Positions 31,830 to 40,218 of a stretch of 48,003 nt of DNA are shown here, piece after piece. The translations under genes were made by a program, and so were the position numbers. The notes beneath the pieces are model-generated. The model saw only the letters and a list, made by a program, of their open reading frames with translations, made no database searches and was not told the DNA's origin. This DNA comes from Ruminococcus sp. (GTDB lineage: Bacteria > Bacillota > Clostridia > Oscillospirales > Acutalibacteraceae): contig JAFLSM010000015.1 of NCBI GenBank assembly GCA_022510955.1, forward strand, positions 1 to 48,003. The letters are read 5' to 3'. Position 1 is the stretch's first letter. The number at the start of each line of letters is the position of its first letter.

Positions 31830-32420
31830 ATGAATTTACCTAATAAACTGACAATAGGCCGCATTCTTCTTGTTCCAATTTTTGTGGCTGTAACGCTGAT
31901 TAATTTTCCTATGCACAACGCTGTGGCACTTATATTGTTTATCGCCGCATCACTAACTGATATGTTTGACGGCAAAATTGCAAGAAAACGAAATCTGATA
32001 ACTGATTTTGGAAAATTTGCCGATCCGCTTGCAGACAAAATTCTTGTACTTGCGGCATTTTTATGCTTTGTACAAAACGGACTTTGTGACTGTATCGCTG
32101 TAATCATCGTACTCTTCAGAGAGTTTTCGGTTACTTCTATAAGATTAATTGCCGCCTCTAAAGGTAATGTAGTTGCCGCAAATATGTGGGGCAAGGTTAA
32201 GACCGTTACTCAGATGATTGCAATAATTTCAATTTTACTGATGCAGACATTCCTTGATGTAAATTCGCTTTTCGGTTTATTGTCTGCTGACATCACTTCT
32301 ACGCTTTCGACAATATTTATACTTGCAGGCGGAGCATTGATTTGGATTTCTACTATATTTACAATCATTTCGGGCGTAATTTACATCAAGCAAAACTACC
32401 ACTTTATTTCAGATATGTAA
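31830..32420 (+). CDS. pgsA: CDP-diacylglycerol-glycerol-3-phosphate phosphatidyltransferase
   Basis: First step of phosphatidylglycerol synthesis, in the membrane. The 196-residue protein has the CDP-alcohol phosphatidyltransferase signature DGKIARKRNLITDFGKFADPLADK (DG-x2-AR-x8-G-x3-D-x3-D) near residue 45, and about six membrane helices. The N-terminus MNLPNKLTIGRILLVPIFV is the family start. GGAAGG lies seven bases upstream; the open frame extends further upstream into rimO but without a better site. Clustering with recA-recX-rimO is common in Clostridia. Confidence 0.94.
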   Translation: MNLPNKLTIGRILLVPIFVAVTLINFPMHNAVALILFIAASLTDMFDGKIARKRNLITDFGKFADPLADKILVLAAFLCFVQNGLCDCIAVIIVLFREFSVTSIRLIAASKGNVVAANMWGKVKTVTQMIAIISILLMQTFLDVNSLFGLLSADITSTLSTIFILAGGALIWISTIFTIISGVIYIKQNYHFISDM

Positions 32421-32435
32421 TCTACAATTAGGATA

Positions 32436-32509
32436 ATATAATGCTTACTGAATAAACAGAAACACGCCGTTACTGTTTTTCAAAGAAACTGTTTTTAAGT
32501 GCATTATAT
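32436..32509 (+). promoter_or_regulatory. Imperfect inverted repeat upstream of cysE
   Basis: ATATAATGC (32436-32444) matches GCATTATAT (32501-32509), and the inner AAACAG (32454-32459) pairs with CTGTTT (32490-32495). A further AACAG/CTGTT pair lies within. It fills most of the gap between pgsA and cysE and is not a T-box (no specifier loop or TGGNACC-like antiterminator seen). It may be an attenuator, operator or insertion remnant. Confidence 0.5.
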
Positions 32510-32532
32510 AACTCAAATTTGGGTGTGATACT

Positions 32533-33180
32533 TTGTTTAAAACCTTTAAATCAGATATTAACGCTGTGCTTGAGCGTGACCCTGCCGCAAGAAGCAAGGC
32601 AGAAGTTTTCTTCCTCTATTCGGGCTTTAAGGCTGTAAGGTCACACAGAAAGGCAAATTGGTTTTTCAGGCATAACTTAAAATTTATAGCTCGCTTTATT
32701 TCACAACGCAGTCGACACAAAACAGGCATAGAAATTCATCCGGGCGCAACAATCGGCAAAGGGCTGTTTATTGACCACGGTATGGGCGTTGTCATCGGCG
32801 AAACTACAATAATCGGCGACAACTGCACAATCTATCAGAATGTGACTCTCGGCGGCACCGGCAAGGAAATCGGAAAACGCCACCCAACACTTGGCAACAA
32901 TGTTCTTGTCGGCTCAGGTGCTAAGGTGCTCGGACCTTTTAAAGTCGGCGATAATGCGCGCATTGCGGCTGGTGCAGTGGTTCTTAGCGAAATTCCGCCA
33001 AACTCTACTGCTGTCGGTGTTCCTGCAAGGGTTGTCAAGGTCAACGGTGTTCGTAGCGAAACGCTTGACCAGATTCATGTTTCCGACCCTGTGGCACTTG
33101 CACTGTGTAATCTTGAACACAAAATTATTACACTTGAAAACGAACTTAACGAGCTAAGGAATAATAAAAGCAAGGAGTAA
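32533..33180 (+). CDS. cysE: Serine O-acetyltransferase
   Basis: Makes O-acetylserine, the precursor of cysteine. The 215-residue protein starts at TTG (32533), with a weak GGGTG ribosome binding site eight bases upstream. It has an N-terminal helical region, then the left-handed beta-helix of hexapeptide repeats with GIEIHPGATIGKGLFIDHGMGVVIGET, IYQNVTLGGTGKEIGKRHPTLGNNVLVGSGAKVLGPFKVGDNARI and PPNSTAVGVPARV. The tail ends with coiled NELNELRNNKSKE. The TTG start and weak site suggest low expression. It stands seven bases before cysS, linking cysteine supply to cysteinyl-tRNA. Confidence 0.95.
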   Translation: MFKTFKSDINAVLERDPAARSKAEVFFLYSGFKAVRSHRKANWFFRHNLKFIARFISQRSRHKTGIEIHPGATIGKGLFIDHGMGVVIGETTIIGDNCTIYQNVTLGGTGKEIGKRHPTLGNNVLVGSGAKVLGPFKVGDNARIAAGAVVLSEIPPNSTAVGVPARVVKVNGVRSETLDQIHVSDPVALALCNLEHKIITLENELNELRNNKSKE

Positions 33181-33186
33181 TTAAAA

Positions 33187-34599
33187 ATGATTTTATATAA
33201 CTCTCTCGGACAGACAAGACAGGAATTTGTTCCCTTTAATGATAAAGAAGTAAATATGTACACCTGTGGTCCTACCGTATATCATTATGCTCATATCGGT
33301 AATCTTCGCACATACATCATGGAGGATGTTCTTGAAAAATATCTTCGCTTTTCCGGCTACAATGTTAAGCGTGTAATGAACATCACCGATGTAGGTCACC
33401 TTACAAGCGATGCAGACACAGGCGAGGACAAAATGCTCAAGGGTGCAAAGCGTGAGCATAAGACTGTACTTGAAATTGCAAAATTCTATACCGACGCATT
33501 TTTCGCTGACTGTGCAAAGCTTAACATTAAAACTCCCGATGTTGTTGAGCCTGCAACCAACTGCATTGACGAATTTATTGAAATGGTTTCTGTTCTGCTC
33601 GAAAAGGGTTATGCTTATGTTGCCGGCGGAAATGTTTATTTTGACACTTCAAAGCTTGACAGTTACTATGTATTTGGTAATATGAATGAAGATGACCTTG
33701 CCGTTGGCGTTCGTGACAGCGTTGAAGAGGACGAAAACAAGCGTAACAAGGCTGACTTCGTTCTTTGGTTTACAAAATCAAAGTTTGATGATCAGGAACT
33801 CAAATGGGAAAGCCCATGGGGTATCGGTTATCCGGGTTGGCATATTGAGTGCTCTTGCATCAGCAAAAAGCACAACGGCGAATACCTTGATATTCACTGT
33901 GGCGGTATTGACAACGCTTTTCCTCACCACACAAATGAAATTGCACAGAGTGAAGCTTACCTTGGTCACAAGTGGTGCAACTATTGGTTTCATGTGCTCC
34001 ACCTCAATGACGCACGAGGTAAGATGAGTAAGTCAAGCGGTGATTTCCTCACTGTTTCTCTGCTTGAGGAAAAGGGCTATAATCCGCTTGTTTACAGAAT
34101 GTTCTGCTTGCAGAGCCACTACCGCAAGCCTTTAACTTTCACTTACGAAAGTCTTGACAACACTGCAAAGGCTTATGAAAAGCTTACAAAGAGAATTGCG
34201 GGTCTTTCAAAGGACGGCTCAGCCGACATTGCAAAGGCTAAGCCTTATCTTGACAGCTTTAAAGAGGCACTTGACAACGATATTAACACTTCGCTTGGCC
34301 TTACCTGTGTTTATGATGTACTCAAGGCCGACCTTGACGATGCAACAAAACTATATCTTATAGATGAATTTGACAAGGTACTTTCTCTTAACCTTACAAA
34401 GGCTAAATCTGCACAGGAGCAGACTGAAAGTGCAGACAGCGAGGTAAATGCCGAGGTTGAGGCTCTCATCGCACAGCGCACAAAGGCTCGTGCAGAAAAG
34501 GATTGGGCAACTGCCGATGCAATCCGCGACAAACTCAAAGAGATGAAAGTTGTTATCAAGGACACAAAGGATGGCATTGAATGGCATTTTGAAAACTAA
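33187..34599 (+). CDS. cysS: Cysteinyl-tRNA synthetase
   Basis: Charges tRNA-Cys. The 470-residue class I synthetase has the zinc and Cys-binding start MYTCGPTVYHYAHIGNLRTYI with HIGN (the HIGH motif), GWHIECSCI, HHTNEIAQSEA with zinc ligands, and KMSKSSGDF (KMSKS). A C-terminal helical DALR-type region and the domain ending KDGIEWHFEN complete it. Length matches. cysE-cysS is a common pair. A repeat element begins 11 bases after the stop. Confidence 0.97.
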   Translation: MILYNSLGQTRQEFVPFNDKEVNMYTCGPTVYHYAHIGNLRTYIMEDVLEKYLRFSGYNVKRVMNITDVGHLTSDADTGEDKMLKGAKREHKTVLEIAKFYTDAFFADCAKLNIKTPDVVEPATNCIDEFIEMVSVLLEKGYAYVAGGNVYFDTSKLDSYYVFGNMNEDDLAVGVRDSVEEDENKRNKADFVLWFTKSKFDDQELKWESPWGIGYPGWHIECSCISKKHNGEYLDIHCGGIDNAFPHHTNEIAQSEAYLGHKWCNYWFHVLHLNDARGKMSKSSGDFLTVSLLEEKGYNPLVYRMFCLQSHYRKPLTFTYESLDNTAKAYEKLTKRIAGLSKDGSADIAKAKPYLDSFKEALDNDINTSLGLTCVYDVLKADLDDATKLYLIDEFDKVLSLNLTKAKSAQEQTESADSEVNAEVEALIAQRTKARAEKDWATADAIRDKLKEMKVVIKDTKDGIEWHFEN

Positions 34600-34610
34600 T
34601 TTTTTCACAG

Positions 34611-34816
34611 CTTCATAAGTTTGATTTATTATATAACCTTTAAGACCCGAAGATTTACTTCGGCTGTTTGGTAAACATCATTCACTATTTAAAATTTTAT
34701 TATTTATGGATGTTTATTAGATAGTAATCAAAGCGGCCACTGCCGCCTCGAAGATTTACTTCGGTTGTATGGTAAACATCATAATTCACTGTCAAAGTTT
34801 AGATAGTAAATTATGG
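34611..34816. repeat. Bipartite intergenic repeat, copy A (downstream of cysS)
   Basis: About 205 bp, aligned over its full length with 47670-47854. It has two related halves, each with CGAAGRTTTACTTCGG (a CCGAAG/CTTCGG hairpin), then TGTTTGGTAAACATCAT and ATTCACT. The second half starts with a GCGG..CCGC hairpin (GCGGCCACTGCCGC). No open frame. Each copy follows directly after a gene in the same orientation. Confidence 0.75.
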
Positions 34817-34891
34817 ATTGTCCCTGAACAGCTAAAGTAATCCTTCGTGTCGCAACATTAATATTTTATATTAACTTTTGAAGCGTTATAA

Positions 34892-34916
34892 AAAATTAAT
34901 GGAAATCATTAATTTT
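34892..34916 (+). promoter_or_regulatory. Palindrome upstream of the deacetylase gene
   Basis: AAAATTAATG and CATTAATTTT are exact inverted repeats around GAAAT. It lies about 20 bases before the long hairpin at 34937-34973 and could be an operator or a second mRNA hairpin. Confidence 0.5.
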
Positions 34917-34936
34917 GTGTTTCATATGAATATTAG

Positions 34937-34973
34937 AAAATCCCCTTCATATACATTATGTGGAGGGGATTTT
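34937..34973 (+). promoter_or_regulatory. Hairpin that masks the ribosome binding site of the deacetylase gene
   Basis: AAAATCCCCTTCATATA (34937-34953) and TATGTGGAGGGGATTTT (34957-34973) form a 17-bp stem with a 3-base loop CAT and two G-U pairs. The ATG follows at 34974 at once, and the ribosome binding site GGAGG is inside the right arm. Confidence 0.8.
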
Positions 34974-35789
34974 ATGCGTCTAATAATTTTGACCAAACGA
35001 AGTCTAATGTCAATCGGATTTTGCCTGCTGATTGCCATAGCGGTGGCGGCAGTCGCCATTACATCAACTGTTGGAGTTGTTCAAACGGCGAGCACCGAGC
35101 GTGAAATCCCGATTTACTGCGTTGAAACCGATAAAAAACAGGTCGCACTGTCATTTGATGCCGCATGGGGCAACGAACAAACTGACACTTTGCTCGACAT
35201 TCTTGACAAATACGAGGTAAAATGCACTTTTTTCCTTGTTGGTGACTGGGTTGATAACTTTCCCGACAGTGTTAAAAAAATTGCCGACAAAGGCCACGAT
35301 GTTGGCAATCACAGCAACACTCACCCGTATATGACAAAGCTGTCAACTTCTGATATGACGGGAGAAATTCAGGCCTGCAACGAAAAAATTAAAAAAATCA
35401 CGGGTAATACTCCGACTTTGTTCAGAGCTCCCTACGGCGATTATAACAATGATGTGGTTCGCTCTGTAAAAGGCTGTGATATGTACTGCGTTCAGTGGGA
35501 TGTTGACAGCCTTGACTGGAAAGATCCGACACCTGAGCAGATTACAAAAAATGTCACAAGCAAGCTTAAGGACGGAAGTATTATACTGATGCATAACGGA
35601 GCCACAAACACACCTGAGGCACTGCCCATGGTGATTGAGGGCATTAAAAATGCAGGGTATGAGATTGTGCCTATTTCGCAGATTCTGCTAAAGTGCGACT
35701 ACTATACAGATGTTCAGGGTATGATGTGCCCTAAACAGGAATCAAGCACGGCGGCGAATACTCCTGCGGCAACAACAAAAAAACAATAA
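34974..35789 (+). CDS. Polysaccharide deacetylase (PdaA/PgdA-like)
   Basis: Secreted or membrane-bound deacetylase acting on N-acetylated sugars of the wall. The 271-residue protein has an N-terminal signal anchor (LIILTKRSLMSIGFCLLIAIAVAAVAI), then a NodB domain with FDAAWGNEQTD (catalytic Asp and metal Asp region), TFFLVGDWVDNFPD, GHDVGNHSNTHPYM (metal His pair), FRAPYGDYNNDVV and ILMHNG, in the family order. The polar tail (Ala, Thr, Ser, Lys) has no domain. The start is set by GGAGG in the hairpin; an upstream in-frame start at 34878 has no ribosome binding site and would place the hairpin inside the gene. The motif order suggests a PdaA-like muramic or glucosaminyl deacetylase; substrate is not certain. 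Confidence 0.9.
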   Translation: MRLIILTKRSLMSIGFCLLIAIAVAAVAITSTVGVVQTASTEREIPIYCVETDKKQVALSFDAAWGNEQTDTLLDILDKYEVKCTFFLVGDWVDNFPDSVKKIADKGHDVGNHSNTHPYMTKLSTSDMTGEIQACNEKIKKITGNTPTLFRAPYGDYNNDVVRSVKGCDMYCVQWDVDSLDWKDPTPEQITKNVTSKLKDGSIILMHNGATNTPEALPMVIEGIKNAGYEIVPISQILLKCDYYTDVQGMMCPKQESSTAANTPAATTKKQ

Positions 35790-35870
35790 ACTAATCTAAA
35801 ACATAAGTAAAGCTGACAACTACTGTTTTGTAATTGTCAGCTCTATTTATTTTATGATTTTAGTATAAGA

Positions 35871-37823
35871 TTATTTCTTATAGGTAATTGACCAGCCGCT
35901 TGGGTTATATCCGCTAATTGTGTTGCCATTTTTGTCTATACAGCGTATTGTATATGTTTCAGTTCTTCCAACCTTAACACCTGTATCTGTAAAACTTGTT
36001 CCCGTGGTATCCTTGAAGCGTTTCCAGTCACCACCTGGATATTTGTAATAAAGTCTGTATCCATACACACCTGCTACCTTGTTCCAGCTGATTTTGATAC
36101 CGTTTGATGTATTCTCAAGTTTGGTAATTGTCGGAGTAACAGGCTCATACTTCTTTGACCAACCACTTGAATAATAACCGCTTATGGTATTGCCATCCTT
36201 GTCAATACAACGAATTGTGTAGGTTTCTGTTCTGCCTGCACTTACACCTGTGTCTGTAAATGATGTTGATGTTGTATCTTTAAAACGCTTCCAGTCCTTA
36301 CCGGGATATTTGTAATAAAGCCTGTAGCCATACACACCTGCTACCTTGTTCCAGCTGATTTTTATACCGTTTGATGTATTCTCAAGCTTGGTAATTGTTG
36401 GGGTAACAGGCTCATACTTCTTTGACCAACCACTTGAATAATAACCGCTTATGGTATTGCCATCCTTGTCAATACAACGAATTGTGTAGGTTTCTGTTCT
36501 GCCTGCACTTACACCTGTGTCTGTAAATGATGTTGATGTTGTATCTTTAAAACGCTTCCAGTCCTTACCGGGATATTTGTAATAAAGCCTGTAGCCATAC
36601 ACACCTGCTACCTTGTTCCAACTGATTTTTATACCGCTTTCTGTATTTTCAAGCTTTGTAATTGTAGGTGTAGCTACTGTTTCTGTAACTGTCACCTTGC
36701 ATGTCGCAGTCTTGCCGTTGGAGGTTTTTACTGTAATTGTCGATGTTCCTGCCTTTTTTGCTGTTATCTTGCCGTTACTGTCAACTGTTGCCACACTTGT
36801 GTTTGAACTGCTCCATGTATAGCTTGTGGAAGCATTTGACGGTGTAACAGTTTTGGTGAATGTGTATGTTTCGCCTACACCAAGAGTAAGTGTTGAACGA
36901 TTAAGGTTGACGGAAGTAGGCGATACCTGCTTTTGTAATTCAACAAAAGTAAAATCATTGTTTCTCGCATATCTTTCTGCCGCTGTGCCTTTGTAACCTT
37001 TAATTGTAAAGCCATCAATTTTATAATCTTTATAGTCTTTTAAATAGTATCCCATAGAGCCACCGCTAATACTGGTAACACTTTCAGGTACAGTTATTGT
37101 TTTAAGATTTAAACGGTTATAAAATTGCTGGGTAGATATAGCTGTTACAGTATCAGGAATAACATAACTGCTGCTCGGCTTATTTAGTGGATAAAACAAA
37201 ATTTTAGTTTTATTTTTATCAAAAAGTACTCCTTCTGAACTACTATATTTTTTGTTTCTACTGTCAACCGTTATACTTTCCAACTTTTTGCAGGTTAAAC
37301 CGAAATCGGTTCCGAATAAAAAATTTGCATTCATATTTGAAACCGTTTCGGAAATGCTTAATGTTTTAAGGTTTGTACATTTATAAAAAGAAGTATCTTC
37401 TATCGTTTCTACTCCACTTGGTACTGCAAAACTCGTAAGGCTTGTGCAACCCCAAAAAGCAGCACCACCTATAGTTTTTACACTATTAGGGATTGATACA
37501 CTTTTTAGATTTTCACAATATTCAAAACAAGCGTAACCAAGTTCAGTTACACCATTTGGAATAGTTACACTTACAATATCAGTATTTCGAAAAGCATAAG
37601 AATCTATCTTTGTTACCTTATATCCATAAATTGTTGATGGAATAGTCACATTAGTAGCACTACCTCTATATCCTGTTATTTCACAGTTAAAATCACTATT
37701 CAGGTTATAACTGAAATCGCCATATGTTGCCGCACTGACAGAAATTGGTGCAATCGTCATCACACCTAAAATCATCATGAATGCAAGGCATACTGATGTT
37801 ATTTTTTTTAACTTTGTTCTCAT
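35871..37823 (-). CDS. Secreted BspA-like leucine-rich repeat protein with Ig-like and FN3-like domains
   Basis: Likely surface adhesin or binding protein. The 650-residue protein has a signal peptide (MRTKLKKITSVCLAFMMILGVMTIAPISVSA), a BspA-type LRR_5 domain (about 50-295) with repeats such as VTKIDSYAFRNTDIVSVTIPNGVTELGYACF, a bacterial Ig-like (Big_2) domain (about 300-385) with VSPTSVNLNRSTLTLGVGETYTFT, and three fibronectin type III-like repeats of 89 residues each (384-472, 473-561, 562-650). No LPxTG sorting signal or S-layer domain is seen, so attachment is by another means or it is released. Good TAGGAGAAA ribosome binding site. It is divergent from an XRE regulator, whose likely operator overlaps its promoter. 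Confidence 0.9.
   Translation of the reverse strand: MRTKLKKITSVCLAFMMILGVMTIAPISVSAATYGDFSYNLNSDFNCEITGYRGSATNVTIPSTIYGYKVTKIDSYAFRNTDIVSVTIPNGVTELGYACFEYCENLKSVSIPNSVKTIGGAAFWGCTSLTSFAVPSGVETIEDTSFYKCTNLKTLSISETVSNMNANFLFGTDFGLTCKKLESITVDSRNKKYSSSEGVLFDKNKTKILFYPLNKPSSSYVIPDTVTAISTQQFYNRLNLKTITVPESVTSISGGSMGYYLKDYKDYKIDGFTIKGYKGTAAERYARNNDFTFVELQKQVSPTSVNLNRSTLTLGVGETYTFTKTVTPSNASTSYTWSSSNTSVATVDSNGKITAKKAGTSTITVKTSNGKTATCKVTVTETVATPTITKLENTESGIKISWNKVAGVYGYRLYYKYPGKDWKRFKDTTSTSFTDTGVSAGRTETYTIRCIDKDGNTISGYYSSGWSKKYEPVTPTITKLENTSNGIKISWNKVAGVYGYRLYYKYPGKDWKRFKDTTSTSFTDTGVSAGRTETYTIRCIDKDGNTISGYYSSGWSKKYEPVTPTITKLENTSNGIKISWNKVAGVYGYRLYYKYPGGDWKRFKDTTGTSFTDTGVKVGRTETYTIRCIDKNGNTISGYNPSGWSITYKK
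36144..36677 (-). repeat. Near-identical 267-bp tandem repeat inside the LRR protein gene
   Basis: The unit at 36144-36410 is repeated at 36411-36677 with almost no changes in its first 200 bases. It encodes one FN3-like repeat of 89 residues. The last unit of the gene (35871 to about 36143) is more diverged. Recent duplication or gene conversion is the simplest cause. Confidence 0.88.
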
Positions 37824-37871
37824 AAAAATTTCTCCTAACCAGATATTTTTTCACATTGTGTTTCTTATTAA

Positions 37872-37904
37872 GATAATTATATTATCTCAACAGGAAATTG
37901 TCAA
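37872..37904 (-). promoter_or_regulatory. Sigma-A promoter of the LRR gene with embedded palindrome
   Basis: Minus strand TTGACA (37899-37904) and TATAAT (37876-37881), spacer 17, about 55 bases before the start codon. The palindrome GATAAT-TAT-ATTATC (37872-37886) covers the -10 and may be the binding site of the divergent XRE regulator. Confidence 0.8.
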
Positions 37905-38001
37905 TAGTTTTGTATCTAAATTGGCGATTATTTTTATGATTTCTGAAACAAATGGTATAATAAAATCGTACAATACTTAATTTACGGACAAAGGTGTAAA
38001 T

Positions 38002-38340
38002 ATGGATTTTTCAGTCAGATTAAAAGAACTGCGTACCGATAATGATATGTCGCAGACCGAGCTTGCTGACAAGCTTAATCTTAAGGCAAGTGCAATCTCA
38101 AAATATGAAAAAGGCATAACGCAACCTGCTATTGAAACCTTGAAAAAGCTCGCTGAAATTTTCTGCGTTACTGTTGATTATCTGATTGGATTATCTGATA
38201 TAAGAAATCCGTATGGCAACACCCAAATTACACCAAATGAAGCCGAATTAGTTGAACATTTCAGACAGCTCTCTTATGAAAATAAAATCCGAATTGACGA
38301 ACGAATAAAAACTATAATTGAAAACAATGATAAACGATAA
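38002..38340 (+). CDS. XRE-family transcriptional regulator
   Basis: A 112-residue regulator. Residues 6-64 form a Cro/C1 helix-turn-helix (LKELRTDNDMSQTELADKLNLKASAISKYEKGITQPAIETLKKLAEIFCVTVDYLIGL). The C-terminus (about 75-112) has TPNEAELVEHFRQLSYENKIRIDERIKTII, a short dimerisation helix. Similar to the regulator at 5713. Ribosome binding site AAAGGTG. A TATAAT (near 37955) upstream may serve its promoter. It probably controls itself and the divergent LRR protein gene. Confidence 0.88.
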   Translation: MDFSVRLKELRTDNDMSQTELADKLNLKASAISKYEKGITQPAIETLKKLAEIFCVTVDYLIGLSDIRNPYGNTQITPNEAELVEHFRQLSYENKIRIDERIKTIIENNDKR

Positions 38341-38369
38341 TAACCATCCGTAAGAAACGGATGGTTATT
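38339..38369. terminator. Bidirectional terminator between xre and the aro operon
   Basis: AATAACCATCCGT and ACGGATGGTTATT form a perfect stem around AAGAA, with an A/T tract on both sides. It ends the plus-strand regulator and the convergent minus-strand operon. Confidence 0.88.
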
Positions 38370-38382
38370 ATTTTAGAATTTA

Positions 38383-39030
38383 TTATTCAATTACCATTGT
38401 ACAAGCCATAAGGTTAAGAGATTGAATTGCGTACATTTTTGTTTCCTGACTGCATGTAATTGGAAGCTTGAGGGTCAGTACAGTGTAAATTCCCTCTGCC
38501 CCATCTTTCTGATTAACAAAGAACTTGTACGCTATGTAGTGGTTTTGTTTACCATCAAGTTCTGACTTTCTGTCAAATTCATACTTCTTTTTAATCAAGC
38601 CATTTTCTAAAACATCGGTCACAACAAGATTTGTTGCACCTTTAAGCATACCCGAATTAGGAGTTGCAAGCTCGTCATCACCAATGTAAATTTCAGGCAG
38701 GTTTAATGCAAGTTCATCCTCGTATGCCTGATCTTCGCTATCAGCAATTACATAGCTGATCGGAATTTCTGCAGCATCGCTTGTTGTTTCGTACATCTTA
38801 TCGGTTTTCTCAAACTTCAGATGATACTCACTCCAGTCAGATTTTGAGCAAATCGACTCGTCTATAACAGTGCCTGTAAGATTAGGTTTGATAATCCTGC
38901 TTGTTGTCGGCTGAACTGTCTGATTCTGCTGATTTGAGTTGCCTTCAAAAGCATTGTCGATTGCCTTGTCAACAACATCTCCTATTGCTTTGTTAAGCAC
39001 TGATCTTGCAATAGAATCTAAAAGTCCCAT
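38383..39030 (-). CDS. Hypothetical protein, last gene of the aro operon
   Basis: Unknown function. The 215-residue soluble protein starts MGLLDSIARSVLNKAIGDVVDKAIDNAFEG, an amphipathic helical segment, then a Gln/Asn/Thr linker and a beta-rich domain (about 50-215) with acidic loops, including SWSEY-like DWSEYHLKFEK and YIAYKFFVNQKDGAEGIYTVLTLKLP. No signal peptide or membrane helix. Excellent AAGGAGGAA ribosome binding site. It follows pheA by 39 bp with no terminator in between, so it should be transcribed with the aromatic pathway genes, but no motif links it to that pathway. Confidence 0.7.
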   Translation of the reverse strand: MGLLDSIARSVLNKAIGDVVDKAIDNAFEGNSNQQNQTVQPTTSRIIKPNLTGTVIDESICSKSDWSEYHLKFEKTDKMYETTSDAAEIPISYVIADSEDQAYEDELALNLPEIYIGDDELATPNSGMLKGATNLVVTDVLENGLIKKKYEFDRKSELDGKQNHYIAYKFFVNQKDGAEGIYTVLTLKLPITCSQETKMYAIQSLNLMACTMVIE

Positions 39031-39069
39031 TTATAATTCCTCCTTTATAAATTTATTGTTATATTTTTG

Positions 39070-40197
39070 TTACATTTCGCAGTAGTTGCCAAGGAAGCTG
39101 AACTCCGGCATTTCCTCGCTGAGCTGGCTAATAAGCTCAATAACATTGTTGCTGTGTACATTTCCCGAAAAATCAAGATAAAACAGATATTCAAAGTTTT
39201 TATCCATTCTCGGACGGGACTCAATCTTAGTAAGGTTAAGACCAAGCGAATTAAATCGACATAAAAGGCTATATAACGAGCCTGTAACATGCGGAAGCGA
39301 AAAACAAAGACTGATTTTATTTGCATCCTTTGGAATGTACAGCTTTTTAGAAATTACAATAAAGCGGGTTGTGTTTGAGCTGTCATCCTGCAAATGATTG
39401 TCAAGCACCTTGAGTCCGTATTCCTCTGCCGCCTTATGGGAACAGATTGCCGCAACATTAAGTCTTTTTTCTTTTGCAACATCTCTTGCCGCAACAGCAG
39501 TGTTTGAACATGGAATAGCGTCATAGCTGTGATTTGCAATATAATTTGAGCACTGTGAAATTGACTGCGGATGCGTCCACACAATCTCAATATCAGAAAG
39601 TTCTGACTGTCTTATTCCGCCAAGACAATAGTCGATAGGCAAGTCAAGTGCTCCGACAATATAAAAACGGTGCTTTAAAATCAGGTCATATACTGTAGAT
39701 ACAGAACCTCCTGTGGAGTTTTCAACCGGAAGCACGCCATATGTAACCTCACCGCTGTCAACAGCTTCAAATACATCACCAAAGCTTTTGTAGTTTTTCA
39801 CCTCTGCATCAGGAAAAAGCTTGAGTGTTGCCTCGTGGCTGTTTGCTCCGTTAATGCCCTGATAGCCAACCTTGATATTTTCAATCGGCAATTCGTTTGA
39901 CGCCTTGTTGATTGTATCCTTAATCAATTTGCCACTGCCAACAATATTGTGCTGAAGTGCACGGGAAAGCTCCATAATATTTGAATAAAGCAGTCGGGCA
40001 TATGCACCGTACTCGCCGCCCTTTTCTTCAACAGCATTCAAAATCTCATTCTCTCGTGCCTCATTAAGCACAGGAATCCCCTTTGACTCCTTATATATGC
40101 CAACATCCTTGGCACAATCCATTCTCTGCTTAAAAAGCTCTATAATCTGATTATCTATCCTGTCAATATCAACTCTGATTTCACTCAGGTCACGCAT
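39070..40197 (-). CDS. pheA: Bifunctional chorismate mutase/prephenate dehydratase
   Basis: Converts chorismate to prephenate and then to phenylpyruvate. The 375-residue P-protein has an AroQ-type chorismate mutase domain (residues 1-90; LSEIRVDIDRIDNQIIELFKQRMDCAKDVGIYKESKGIPV), a prephenate dehydratase domain (about 108-285; VGYQGINGANSHEA, GVLPVENSTGGSVSTVYDLI, NTTRFIVI) and an ACT domain (about 298-375; with LTKIESRPRM and YLFYLDFSGN) that binds phenylalanine in homologues. The usual GALV/ESRP pair is VTGSLYSLL/ESRP. It follows aroC by 21 bp. Confidence 0.96.
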   Translation of the reverse strand: MRDLSEIRVDIDRIDNQIIELFKQRMDCAKDVGIYKESKGIPVLNEARENEILNAVEEKGGEYGAYARLLYSNIMELSRALQHNIVGSGKLIKDTINKASNELPIENIKVGYQGINGANSHEATLKLFPDAEVKNYKSFGDVFEAVDSGEVTYGVLPVENSTGGSVSTVYDLILKHRFYIVGALDLPIDYCLGGIRQSELSDIEIVWTHPQSISQCSNYIANHSYDAIPCSNTAVAARDVAKEKRLNVAAICSHKAAEEYGLKVLDNHLQDDSSNTTRFIVISKKLYIPKDANKISLCFSLPHVTGSLYSLLCRFNSLGLNLTKIESRPRMDKNFEYLFYLDFSGNVHSNNVIELISQLSEEMPEFSFLGNYCEM

Positions 40198-40218
40198 TTT
40201 GACACATCCTTTTTATTT

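Noticed and set aside
32421..32532. T-box riboswitch before cysE-cysS
   Set aside because: The region is too short and lacks a TGG-type antiterminator bulge and a Cys specifier loop.
34878..34973. Upstream start for the deacetylase
   Set aside because: No ribosome binding site, and the strong GGAGG plus ATG at 34974 begins a normal signal anchor.
35871..36677. Tandem repeat considered as a CRISPR array
   Set aside because: Units are 267 bp and coding, with no short repeat/spacer pattern.
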